64,000 nt of DNA from Apostichopus japonicus (Eukaryota; Echinodermata; Holothuroidea; Aspidochirotida; Stichopodidae): assembly GCF_037975245.1 (NCBI RefSeq), contig NC_092572.1, positions 1,651,501 through 1,715,500 on the forward strand, in the 5' to 3' direction. The translations under genes were made by a program, and so were the position numbers. Below the pieces are notes generated by a model. The model was not told where the DNA came from, searched no databases, and saw only the letters and a list, made by a program, of their open reading frames with translations. Positions 19,970-31,129 of this stretch are shown here, piece after piece; the stretch's first letter is position 1; every line of letters starts with the position of its first letter.

Positions 19970-22900
19970 TTATTGGTATTCTTTCCTTTTATCCAAAGTC
20001 CCAAATTCAAAGTTATAGATCGTCCGGGTGTCAATATTCTTCCAAGAATCGCCTGTTGAGTATACAACTGCAAAATATAAGAAATACCAACAACTATTTA
20101 GGTATCACATTCTTCGACTAACATTTCAACGGACAGAGTTGTTACTGAACGACGACAGCAAACAATATGATATTATGTTTCAGCTCATGCAAGAAGAAAT
20201 TCAGCTTTACGAAGCTAAGTGGTTGACAGCTATCAGATTGATACAGAATATAATATAACTAAAAGTTAATATTCTTCGGTTTTAAAACTATTAACTTTCA
20301 ATTTGAAAATAAAGGTGTTTTTTAATTACTTACTTGTAAACTTTTTCTGCCTCTTTACAAAGTTACCAAGCTTTGTAATAGTTTCTTGAGAAAATTTATC
20401 CATAGCGCAATTGTGAAACCTAAGAAAAGGTAGGAAAACACATTTATTTATTTAGCACATAACCTGTCTAATATATGCGTGATAACCATCTGAAAGACTT
20501 TCATGTTTTAAGCTTCACATCTGAAAATGAGGAAACAATTACGTTATAGTTAAGCAGCTTACACATGAATTAAGGAATAAGGCGTTAGTCGTTCAAAAAG
20601 GTAACTAGAATATCAATGGTATTGTAGACCAATTGGATTTCCCAAAGTGAATTGTACAGTCTGTTTCAAACAAGGAAACATTTCATTTTGTCTGTTTGTT
20701 TAAAAACAGATAATAACTCAAGATAATGAACAGTCATTTGTCGAAACACTGACCACTTGCAAATAATGGAAGCTTGTAAGTATAACGTCCATGTTTCACC
20801 TGAGAAACACATGATAAGACTTTTGTTGGTTCTGATTTGATCTGACATGACCTTGAATTTATTTTCACCTTTCAAATGTTTACCATTTGTGACATGAGCA
20901 TGTTTGGACCTGGCATCATCTCAACCGACCTTCAATCTTCATCTCGTGTGAATCATAAAAACAACCCTAACATGGGCAACAAAGTGTACAACTTTCTTCG
21001 TGATCAAGCACACATTGTAAGAGTATAACCCTCAGAACTAATGTTGACATACATATTGATAGCTACATAGACATTTTGCTGTGGCGTTAGCATTTACAAG
21101 CACTTTCTACCGTATGCCCTAATCTCGGCATCGAGTCCACGCAGTAATTAGCTAACTGTTACTTACAAAGGGACTAGCCCTTGTTCCTGGATACGGGTGT
21201 TTCCCCCAGAATCTCCATCCATGTTGTAAATGAAGTTGCTCAAGTTCGTTTTTCGTCACATAATAGGCTTAACCATTAAAACAAGCTGTTACAAAAGTAT
21301 AGTTATACAATAGTATTGTTATATGCGCCAATAGAACTGAGCTGTATTTGCCTGTAAATACAATAGACCGGTAAAATGACTTGCAGAACAAAGGTAAGCG
21401 CTATCTTACCAGCTGTACACTCCGTATGGCAATTAGCGTGAAACGCGAACGACAATAATCGACTATTACAGTCTCATCACATTCCGTAGTGTTTACTTCT
21501 GACGTAATTTGAATTGTCCGGCAAAACATCAGATATTTAGACGGCCTCTAACGTTCCTTTTTGTAAGATGTTGCTTGAAACACAACACCCATATCAAGCA
21601 TGTAAAATGACTTCAAATACTATGTTCAAACCTTCTACGAATATAAGGAGACTGTTATATATAAGATACACAATAACTTACTGGAGCGTTACGTTAATAA
21701 TTTTAGAGATGTACGTTGCGATCTCAAGTATGTCGTTGTCTTCAAGTTTGTTCTTACTGATCACAACTCGTTCAGCATTTGGTAATGATAAGCTCCTGAG
21801 AAACTGTACAGAGAAGTCTCCCTCAAAAACAAATGTCCCATTTGGAACCTATTGAAACATTAAGAGAAAACAATATTTAATTAGGATTATATTCATTAAG
21901 CATTAACACGAGGAGCAGAATCCCATGTCCACACACGGGCCTAAACACAAACACACATACACACATTACTGGTTGATCCCACATCATAATGTGAAGTCGA
22001 CTCCATATTATTGTGCAAACCTATGATACCTCCGATTAAGTCAGACCACCAATCCACCTAGTTTTAGTTCAGTCCTCCAAAGGTGTGAGTTTGGCAGCAA
22101 TTGTAGCACAACATTTAGTAAAAGTGTTCGATAGAGTACAGTATATAATGCCCAGAAGGGCATCGCTTCTCGAGATCGCTTCTCGGCCTTTTGGCTAAGA
22201 TCATGTGTAGTATCTGTTCCCTTCGGGAATGGTGATACACACCTGACGATGATCACACAGTCACAGTCCCGATGCAAGGGGACTGGGGCTGAGAGCGGAT
22301 CAGTCGTTTGGTAGTTTAGTTTTCGTGCCCAGGTTCTTTCCTGGGTGACTTTATCTTAAAAAGTATAATGCCCAGAAGGCTGTGTTATGTATGAGATCAG
22401 TATAACCGTATTTTCTACTACGTATTAAATGGAATAGAGACAACGTTCATCGGTGCAGTTATATCTATGGATTATTTATGTGAAGCACTCATTTAACAAG
22501 TTGATGTTGTTAATGTCTTAAAGGTAAATACGTATTTTTAGTTGATTTGGACAGAGGCTGAATTTGTTTCATTAATTTACTATATATGCAACTCGTAAAA
22601 CACGTAAAACAAAACAATCTAAGACTTACATTTTCCTTTCTACAGAAAGTGAGAAAGTCTTCAATATTATGTTGATGATATGGGATCTCCGTCTTTGTAA
22701 TAGTAATCTCTACCTTCTTATTTATGATATTAATTATTCGTTGTCTTACTGGAAGGTCAACTTCATGAAAGCAATCAATAAAGACATTCCACATTCCCTG
22801 TTTTTTAAGTGCATCAAGAATTTGTGTTTGCTGAGCCTTATCGTCGCTTAAACCAGAAACGAACATTAAGGCTGAATTGTAATCATCGTTTGTCAATTTA

Positions 22901-25900
22901 GTGTGGCAGAGTGAAATAGTTTCTGATTGCTCCTGCAGCAAATAATGTCCCAAAAAGAATTCCTTAAGAACAGGATACGCAGCATCGATACAATTGTCAG
23001 GACTCACAGTCGCCTTTGAATGGTATGAATCTACATTGTTTAAATCTACTTTAAGGAGTCCAATTGACAAAGCCTCTTGAAAAGAATCGTTCCGACTTTC
23101 TTCTTGCCAATACTCGATTGATCTCTTCCCTTTACAGAACGCTTCTCCAATGGTCTTTCTTAGTGCTGAAAACTCAGACTTTTCGCAAAGTTTGTTGTTA
23201 CGCTTTGAGACATAATGTTTTTCCATGCTATTGACGTGTGCTTCCATGATCTTTGACATACGACAATGATCGCCATGTTCATTGTCCTGTTTCGTTACTT
23301 CCAGGGCGTATAAATACAACCTAGTTGTAACGAATAATGGAACCGTATACAACTCTTTCAAGAATTCTTTTGAATAACTGAGAGAATAAATCATTTTCTT
23401 TACGAGGTTGTCGTCTACCTTTTTATCGTGTTCTTTCTGACACGAGTATGACTGCATTCTCACGACAGTCTTGCCAAGTTCACCTGTACCACTTTCATCA
23501 TTTATAGTTTTACGTTTGATAATAAAGTCCCAAGGATCAGTGCTTGGCTCTGAGCTAGCCAAAAGAGAACTATTTTCCGTGATTGGTTTCATATTTTCGT
23601 CCTCGTAATCTCCAGTTCTTGATCGATCATGGTATAAATACATTTTTGCACATAAGTCCTTAACTTGGTTCTCATTGAATCCTCTCAACTCAATCGCGAG
23701 GAATTCACCGGGATATGAGAAATTTAAGTTACGCGATGTTACCCACATTCTCATTTTGTGATATTGCTGTACTGTTGTTGTTAATTGAGCAAGTAGCTTA
23801 TATTCATTTCTTTTAATGTTCAATTGTGTACCCGAAGCGCTTGCTTTAGTTAGGTGTTCTTCCGTTGGCATTTTGTTCCATTTGTAGATATTTATTGCAC
23901 TGCACAAGTCACTCAATCCGTCAATAAGAACAATTACAGGTTGATCTGACAAGATTTTCGTCACGTCGTTAGTTTCTATTCCTGAGTCATCGGGAATGTC
24001 AGTCATTATTGTATCAACGAGACTCATCTGATAATTACTGTCAGTCAGATGTATGTAAATCAAAACGTAAGTTTTTTCGTCTTGTTGGATCCATTGGCTT
24101 AACATCTTCAGAATCAATGTTGTTTTCCCAAATCCTAGACCAGCCGTCAAAGCCACCCATTTTTCTGTTGGTGGGTTTGAATACAGTGTTTCTGTAGATA
24201 CATTGTGATGTCCCTTGTCTTTCGGTCTTTTAACTATACACTGGCTGTCCACGTAGATGGTATCAATATCAACAGATAACGTTTCATGGTGAAAGAGGTT
24301 GATATGCAAGTGTTTAGAATAACTATCACAAAGACAAGAAATGAACCTTGATAGATTCTTATCTTTTTCTGCAAAATAAAAAGATAAAAAAGAACTTTCT
24401 CAATAAAAAAGGCATCAGTCAATTCGAAACTTACAGAGAACACACCTTACACCTACAGAGAATCGGCTCTTGTTAAAATATTCTTTAATGCCTTTCTTCC
24501 TTTACTATAAATGAGTTTTTCTTCTTATTCCCTTTATTCGCCAAATGACTAAACAACCATTTTCAATTCCTGCACACCTCATATTGTGTCATAGGGCCGT
24601 TATTGACAAGCCAGCACCTACCCAGAGACACCAACATAACCTGCTGGATTTGATAGTTCATGCTGCTGCACCATCGTTAACGTCCAACTCCACCTCTGTC
24701 ATCATGGTACTTTCAAATGTTCCTTTCCCCACGGTGGATTGTCTGCAAGGTCCACCTCTCGGAATCGGATTTTTTTTTACCAGTCACAACATACACGCAA
24801 TACAAAGTGTTACATCACTTGAAATATATCGAGGTTTTCCTTCCTAATCTTCTTTTTATCACCCCATTACTAATTACCTCATTTTGTTACTACCTTCAGA
24901 TTTGATCTCCACAGCGCTGAATCCTCTCATTGATTTTTCCTATCATAATTATTTCCTCTATCTTGATATGTCTATTTTTGTTATATTCATTGCTAACTTC
25001 CCTAGTTCATATATATGTCCATCTTCGTGTTTTTATATGTTCTTAGTTTGTATTCGTTTCACTTAGCTCTGAAGATATTGCTGGTATCAAAACGTCATAC
25101 CCTCTAAATTGTGCACATTTATATATATTTTTTGTCCTTTATTAGCAGTAGACAAGCAATTTGCTAAAAATTGTGCCCTTTGTTTTACAAATTTGATATC
25201 AATGAATCAACGAACTTACTATTAAGTGATCTATGTTTCTGCGATCTGGTGTTGAATTTTTCAACATTTTCATGTGACCCCTCCTGAAAAAGTTAAGCAT
25301 AGTAAATTCTCAGATGATTATTTTAAGAAATTGTGTTAGGCTACATGATATCTTCGATCGAACATTTCCGAAAATGTAAAGAACATATTACATTTAAATT
25401 AATGTACAGCTACCTCTCTCATATGCCAATGTCAAGTATTACTTTATAATGCTGACATCATATAGGCTTTAGTAATTAAACACAAATACAAAACAAAATA
25501 TTACTGTTGAAAATTACCTGTACACTCATTCCAATGGTTACTTCATCGCTCTTTGCACGCTCACCCCCTAAAAGGGAAATGAAACTTTCTTGGTAATATC
25601 GTCAATGTAAGAGCTAATGCATTATTCATTTATTTCTGTTGAAGTGACGCATTAATATATATGTGTGAAGGTTGAATACTAAAGTGTATATTATGATATT
25701 TATTATCAACCCTAACAAGTATCTTACCAGGCTTTTTCGTTTCTTGCTTTCCATTGGTCTTCTTTCGTACAAAACAAATCAGAAGAATTAGAGAAACTAC
25801 TAAAATAACCCCGACGAGGGATATCACCAACCAAAACATCAATGGTGGATTATGCAATTTTAGAGATACTGTAGAAGTATTTTCAACAGCTGGCTTTCCT

Positions 25901-28374
25901 GCTGGACAGGGATCTGAATAGATGAAATCAAACAGTTTAAAATGAAAAACGTTATCAACTATACATTTCACAACACAACAAGTGTACAATCTGGACAATA
26001 CTTGTATCATACTTGTTTACTTCAGTGAATGCCTACTGTTTTATCACTTGGATATATTTCAAACCGTTGGTTTGACTTACAGACACCACGTAGACTGTTA
26101 GACACCTAGTATTTCTCTAATAATCCTTAACGAACGCTATCCTTCTGAAACTGTTAGTTGTTTGTTTTTGTTTTTGTTTTGTGTTTGGTTTCTTATTATC
26201 GCTTGTTTTGCATATTCTTATGTATATGCTACATGCTTTAACAGAACATTTCTTTTATCTATTTACTAAAATGGAAGTCGACAACTATCATGTCATTTGA
26301 TTGAACATTCATTAATTCATGCTCTAGACGATATTAAATTGACTATAGTTGGTCAACATAAACATAGGCATGTATATTACAAACGCGGTCACAATTATAT
26401 AGAAAGATCGATTGGATAGACGCGTTCACTGACACTTAATTTGGACTTACCAGAGGTTACCCTGATGTAACTGTCTTTACGGTGCAAAACGTTTATGCCA
26501 TCTTGTGCCAGACATCTTATATCCGCAAAACCGCCACATTCGTCGAACGAGTATTTGGCAGATGTAGATGTGTCCCATGTGCCCAATATTTCATTTTTCT
26601 GTGAAGTGGATTCGCCTGTAGTAAACTGAAGATGCTTGCTACGTCTAATCTCCAATCGAAGCGGAAATTTTGGTCGAGATTCAGTAACTGAACACTGTAA
26701 CTGACCCGTTCGGTTTATTTGTAGTGAACAATTCAAACATGAAGAACACTTAGCAATCAGTGGACATCCCTGTAGTGGACTGACTGGAAAAAAAATATAT
26801 GCAATTCATATTGGCTGTTTTTTTGCAGTAAATGAAAAGTTGCATTCCAAATTCTATGTTTTAATAAACTATTGCTCTCTGGGCTGTTTGAACGCGTTCT
26901 TCTCTTAGTCGAACAGCAGAGGCACCAATATGACACGTGCAAATATTTACAACAGAAAATAATCTTTATATTTCAGGATGATTTTATAAGTGAACAATAC
27001 TTTAAATAATGTCATCGTCTATTGGTTTAACCACTTACAGAATAATCAGATAAGGGGACATACTGAAAATCAATTTCAGACTTTGAACCAAGACATACAC
27101 TAATAAGAGAAGCAAATCTCCATTCATCAAAAATGTTCATCAAATGCTTCTCATTTAAGTACTTGGCTGGATTTCGTATAGATTTGTTGTTGCATCTACA
27201 AGTGATAATTAACTGTAAAAGTGACAAGTGAAAGAATATGAAGTACCTTGTATGCTAACGGTAATATTTTCTACTTCGTAATTTCCTGTTGCAAAGAATG
27301 CTACAACGGTATATGCAGCCTCATCCCCAATTTGAGCGTTCGAAATGATTACATCGCCGTTTGATGTGATATCAAATCTACTGCTGCTATACATAGTTCC
27401 TGATTTGAGGTTGTTCTCCAAAGAAAGGATAGGACTTGTACTGGATGGCGATCCAACGTACCAAAACACATCTGTTGGAGGTCCAGCTGTGTTGCATCCG
27501 ATCGTTGCATTGTGTCCTTTCTCGATGACAATATTTGACGGACAGCTAAGCTGTTCACCTATGTTCAATTAAAGATCATTCATGTTGTGTAACCTGTTGG
27601 CAGGCAACCAATTATTGGTATATAATTGTTAAATAATATTATATTTAATATTGCGCAGTTATTATACATTACTAGGTTTCATTTCAATATTTCAGTGGTT
27701 GTCAAAAACGAAAACAAAATTGACATCATCTAGTTTCCCTTTTTTGGATAAACCGCTCACATAAGTAGGAACTGTTTTATATGGTGGAGATCGTTATCCA
27801 TGGGTGGATCTGTTTCAAATGTTTTGAACGTTTAATGCAGCGTTGATCAACGGAAATCCCACAAATGAAAAATAGTATGGCATACTATGTCATTTGACGA
27901 CTCGTTTGCTAATACAGTTGCGTGGGAGTTTACATTTTGTTGTATTGTGTTAAAATGTAGTTTTTTTAAAATTTTATTTCCATTTCCCTTTCCTCCTCTT
28001 TTCCTTACCTCCCCTTCCCCTGTTGAGTTAGAATTCGATATGCAAATATATTTCAACAATTACCCAATATGCTTCCACATATATCCATCCCAATATGTTT
28101 TTACTTCATACCCACCCCCCTCCCCCTTCTTTGTGATTAAGAAGAAAAAAAACAGTTAGTAAATTTCCTCAGTGATGACGTGGTCTTATTTTAAATTTTG
28201 TGGATCATATTTATTACGCTACTGATTAATCAATCAAACAGTCAACGTGTCAAAGCCCTGGCCAATGCTTATTACCATGTTACGGAGTAAATTTAAACAA
28301 TCATACTTACCTGTGAAAGCACTAGGTGCAAAAACGATGACAAGCCAAGTCGAGGTTATGACAGGCACCATCAT
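19970..28374 (-). CDS. Ig-Ig-TM-NACHT-LRR receptor (copy 1, apparently intact)
   Basis: Ten coding exons, in transcript order: 28311-28374, 27247-27558, 26451-26783, 25728-25913, 25518-25567, 25220-25283, 22630-24368, 21682-21848, 20334-20419, 19970-20067. All borders are GT-AG, the phases agree, and the CDS is 3099 bp (1032 aa). The start MMVPVITSTWLVIVFAPSAF is a signal peptide, with an in-frame TAG five codons upstream. A pyrimidine tract plus AG before 28386 suggests an upstream 5'UTR exon. Residues ~22-126 and ~127-236 are Ig-like; 261-284 (LMFWLVISLVGVILVV...) is the membrane helix, followed by RKK. Walker A GLGFGKTT is at 413-420, Walker B VIVLIDGLSD near 481-490, and LRR-like repeats are at the C-terminus. 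Predicted role: a surface receptor signalling through NTP-dependent oligomerisation. The domain calls are well supported; ligand and function are unknown. Confidence 0.85.
20334..21848 (-). CDS. LRR-like exons 8 and 9 of the receptor, copy 1
   Basis: Exon 21682-21848 encodes ERVVISKNKLEDNDILEIA and exon 20334-20419 encodes QFHNCAMDKFSQETITKLG, each matching a leucine-rich-repeat strand-turn-helix. Copy 2 keeps both exons at identical lengths (167 and 86 bp) and open, at 61703-61869 and 60532-60617. Only about two repeats are present, far fewer than in typical NLRs. The last exon (19970-20067) ends in a short tail of unknown role. Confidence 0.75.
22160..22363 (+). mobile_element. Retroposon with U2 snRNA-derived head (SINEU-like)
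   Basis: Bases 22175-22219 match the first 45 nt of U2 snRNA (ATCGCTTCTCGGCC through GTAGTATCTGTTC) with one change (A to T at position 30). The branch-point-pairing GTAGTA is kept. After base 45 the sequence is not U2: ~140 bp of unrelated body with a CCCAGG/CCTGGG hairpin near the 3' end. The first 11 nt of U2 also occur just upstream (22162-22172). A 16-bp target duplication (TATAATGCCCAGAAGG) flanks it at 22144-22159 and 22364-22379, and copy 2 has the empty site near 62095-62110. It lies in the intron between the NACHT and first LRR exons, antisense to the receptor gene. Confidence 0.85.
22630..24368 (-). CDS. NACHT (STAND NTPase) exon of the receptor, copy 1
   Basis: This 1739-bp exon encodes residues ~337-915. 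It shows Walker A (GLGFGKTT) and a Walker B ending DGLSDL, where NACHT proteins usually have DGLDE. The sensor-like TSRNLNF is near 547 and is followed by the family pattern IELRGFNENQVKDLC. A winged-helix-like EFFLGHYLL is near 806. The exon starts after TTTTGCAG at 24369 and ends at a GTAAGT donor (AAAT|gtaagt, exon end 22630). Animal NLRs carry the same module, normally without a signal peptide or membrane segment. Bases 24258 down to 22630 have a counterpart in copy 2. Confidence 0.9.
25728..25913 (-). CDS. Transmembrane exon of the receptor
   Basis: The phase 1-1 exon encodes a short stalk, a hydrophobic helix of about 24 residues (LMFWLVISLVGVILVVSL and onward to ICF) and a basic stop-transfer stretch (VRKKTNGKQETKKP). 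Two small exons (25518-25567, 25220-25283) link it to the NACHT exon. The topology places Ig domains outside and NACHT inside. Confidence 0.85.
26451..27558 (-). CDS. Two Ig-like ectodomain exons
   Basis: Exon 27247-27558 encodes an Ig V/I-type domain. It has a B-strand Cys (ATIGC), core Trp (VFWYVG) and the DEAAY turn, but the F-strand Cys is missing: AAYTVVAFF stands where YxC is expected. An extra Cys near the N-terminus (LSCPS) might replace it. Exon 26451-26783 is a second, Cys-rich Ig-like domain (CPLIAKCSSCLNC, then LQCSV and DIRCLAQDG). Both exons are phase 1-1, the usual shuffling phase of Ig exons. Confidence 0.75.
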
Positions 28375-28386
28375 GATGCATGTGCG

Positions 28387-29765
28387 CTATGAAAAAAAAA
28401 AACATTCTGAGTTAACATGCATGGTTTGCTGAAGTCGTCTGATGCAAGTTACACGTTAGCATCCCATACACATGATAACATATAGTTTTCTCTTTCGATG
28501 TCAGTAGTGTGCTTACTACTAGACAAAAGAAAGGTAACAAGTATTGAGGAAGGCGAGGATTAAACAGAAAGTATATATTATGTCTTAGCATAGCAATGAG
28601 AAGTTATAATACTTTTGCTAAAAGTTGGCTCTATGAACAGCTTGGAGCGATCATATTTATTAACAAGTTTGAGCTATCAGTTTAGTTTACCAACATGAAG
28701 CGTCCAACGTTGGTTAGATTGAGAGCCTTATGTAAAATGATTTGAAATATCACCGTTCATTCCAAACGTCTCACATGAAGCAGTATCAATACGTTAGTTC
28801 TAGTTGTGATCGTCTATCAAAATTATCGTCTAAATGATTGTCCTACAGTTGATGAATGCTAAGGCATTTGTAATTGCCGTACTGCCTTACACGAGTTGTT
28901 ACACATTCCTTCTCGGTAGCCGTATACGAATGATGCTTTCACCTAGACTATCAGCGGAGTAAAACCCAATTGTCCTTCCTGTTCAACTTTCATTCATATA
29001 TCTGTTTGTGTTTTCTCAGTAGGAGCTAAATAGTAATCAAGTGACATGTTTCTGTGGTTTCAGATACATTGTTCGCTGTTGCATTGTTCAATTTACTATT
29101 GATCTTCTTGCCAAAGGTACAAATTAACTTGTAACTTACAGATAGCCACAGCTTGTTGTGTACTGATATTAATTTTGGTATATGATTCCTTCCCATGCTT
29201 CAGAAAAGCGGCAATATGACCGTGAGTGTAACAATGGGAACATGTCGACCAGAAATCAGCATGTGAACTACATATGCTCGCGTAAATCATCGTTGGTTTA
29301 ATTTTCAATGTATCGACAAATAGCAGCAATATTAATTGGTACAACGACATCAGCAACCTTGCCCTAACCAGACAATCGTTCAAGAAATTAACTAATGAAA
29401 ATGTCGCAGTAGATCAATTACCGTCACCAAATATTCAATTATGCTCTTTACGCCTTGTGTTAAAAGAAAGCAAGGAAAGACTAAGCTTATGACCTTCATC
29501 CTGACATTACAAGGTACATTTCTCAATATTACGATACGAGATAACTACCATATAAACATATTGTAATTATGATATATTTGAAAGGTAGACAAGCTTGTAT
29601 TTATATATCAAAACTTCGAGTACTAAATTGGAGTTGAAGTACAGTTATACATTATATTGTAACTTTATCTTTTAATCATTTCGTTTCTTTAATAACGACA
29701 CAAGTATAAACAATGTATGAATAGAAGTAAATTTGAAAATATGTTATTATTATAACTCAACTTAG
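28387..29765. other. Region between divergent Ig-type genes; one possible exon
   Basis: No complete gene is seen. On the minus strand, a frame ending at a GTAAGT donor (exon end 29140) begins with a hydrophobic leader (MSLYQLILLLFVDTLKI) and continues with several Cys to ~29140. It ends in phase 1, so it could be an alternative first exon of the receptor or part of another gene. Otherwise AT-rich and unrecognised. Confidence 0.25.
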
Positions 29766-30123
29766 TTGTCCGTTGTTCTGCTCTTTTCTGTTAATAATTA
29801 TATACTTTTCTCATTGGTGACGCCAATTGTTATTATAAATGGAAACAAATTGAACAAAGAGAATTCGTTATCTGTTAATTCAGATAAGAATATAACATTT
29901 GAATGTATTGTGATTGAAGCAGTTTTACCAATTACATCTACATGGTACACAGACAATAAAATAGAAACGAACAATTTCAAAGAAGTCTTCAACCACACAA
30001 CAATCGTAATTTCATATTACACTATGAGTGCCACCTCAAATTTTAAATTACATTGTTCTGTGGAAGGTCCTTTTATATCGAAGCGAACGACGTCCTTATC
30101 GATAACTGTTGAACATACCGTTG
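29766..30123 (+). CDS. Isolated Ig-like exon, divergent from the receptor
   Basis: A 358-bp open frame lies between a CTTAG acceptor and a GTAAGT donor. It encodes a C2-like Ig domain with Cys (ITFEC), Trp (STWYTD) and Cys (FKLHCSV), plus several N-glycosylation motifs. It leaves in phase 1, and the phase-1 acceptor before 30576 could continue it. No start or further Ig exon was found. It may be an exon of a head-to-head Ig gene or a relic of one. Confidence 0.5.
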
Positions 30124-30575
30124 GTAAGTTGATCATTTATACACCAATTAAAGCTTTGTTTTGATTTGAGAAGGGAATTAAGATACTGCTAAATGTAAGA
30201 TACCTTTCTTCAAAACAAAATCATTATTAACGTTTATTAGGGATACAACATTTGCTGTATTGGATAATAAGATTTTCAAAACAGATATCAGCACATTGTT
30301 TTGACACGTTTTGATGAATGTTGTTACATTATAGTGCATGAATCTGCGTTTCCCAGTCACCAAACGGATGACAAAAGTCGCAGGTTTGTATTAATTTTGT
30401 AAGAGGTTTCCCACAGTCTGCAAGCAAATACGTATTGGCAGTATAGTCTCCGCAGAGGCCCTCTAAAGGTAGTTTCCCTAACGTTTGGTTTTTATATATG
30501 CCCAAACTCATTAGCTACAACTGATTTGTTGTTCTAATGAACAATTGTTCATATTCCGCCGTGCTTTACCCCATA

Positions 30576-31088
30576 GGTGAAGGGAAAATGATAAAGTGTG
30601 CTTTTTACGTGACCCGCCATGCGGGATCCAAAACGTCACGGCCAAACGGCACTACTGAACCATCCCATTCTGATAAACGAAACTCAAGTCAAGCGAGCCA
30701 AAAAAATAAATATGCCCACCGTCCTGCAGAGACAAACCCCCAACCACCCACTGAAACATTTCAAAAAACCACAAAAGGACGACCAGCACGCAGCAAAACG
30801 AAACAACCCTCCCCAGCACACCATCGTCCAAAAAAGGCAGCCCCAGATAGACGGCGAAAATCGCCTTCAAACGGAAGGCGAAAGTCACACCATACCGCCT
30901 CCAGGACTGCCAACAAACTGGCAAATTTCCCCCTAAAAACCACATCACATCTGTTCCTCCAAACAAGTTTTTTTTTTGTTCACAAAAGAGCAAAAAAAAA
31001 ATACGGTGTAACAGAGCAACAGAACAAACTGGAGGATCTACCGCATATGAAACAAAACCCTGTCCTATCGACCATGAACGGAAAATGA
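30576..31088 (+). CDS. Low-complexity A/C-rich open frame, possible exon after the Ig exon
   Basis: The frame follows a CCCCATAG acceptor and reads GEGKMIKCAFYVTRHAG, then a long Lys/Arg/Pro/Thr-rich stretch. Between 30640 and 30960 the plus strand is strongly enriched in A and C, which leaves few stops in several frames. The phase fits the preceding Ig exon, but coding status is unproven; an element-derived segment is equally possible. Confidence 0.25.
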   Translation, partial: GEGKMIKCAFYVTRHAGSKTSRPNGTTEPSHSDKRNSSQASQKNKYAHRPAETNPQPPTETFQKTTKGRPARSKTKQPSPAHHRPKKAAPDRRRKSPSNGRRKSHHTASRTANKLANFPLKTTSHLFLQTSFFFVHKRAKKKYGVTEQQNKLEDLPHMKQNPVLSTMNGK

Positions 31089-31129
31089 TAAGGTTACTTA
31101 AGAGAGGTTTAACACTGCTACACAATGGG

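Larger units (their letters stand above)
17440..24258. repeat. Segmental duplication, copy 1
   Basis: This segment aligns in direct orientation with 47325-64000 once the 11.47-kb insertion in copy 2 is removed. Shared markers include CACTTTTAGCTTGCTTAAGAA at the left end, AATTAATGAACTGCATGTGT (17833/59218), the LRR exons and most of the NACHT exon. Copy 1 alone holds the LINE at 17908-19059 and the U2-headed retroposon at 22160-22363. Copy 2 lacks ~140 bp present around 21200-21350. The left boundary is approximate; the right end is limited by the window edge in copy 2. Confidence 0.9.

Noticed and set aside
20028-20258. Plus-strand frame conserved in both duplicate copies (also 60221-60430)
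   Set aside because: It overlaps the last receptor exon and its intron on the other strand; open in both copies because of recent common ancestry.
20880-21030. Plus-strand frame MSMFGPGIIS and its copy at 61050-61184
   Set aside because: Inter-copy changes are not mainly synonymous, and no start, splice or domain support was found.
22175-22219. Functional U2 snRNA gene
   Set aside because: Only the first 45 nt match; the Sm site and 3' stem-loops are missing and the insert has a retroposition target duplication.
30652-31125. 157-codon minus-strand frame
   Set aside because: Complement of the A/C-skewed segment; hydrophobic by composition and without a family signature.
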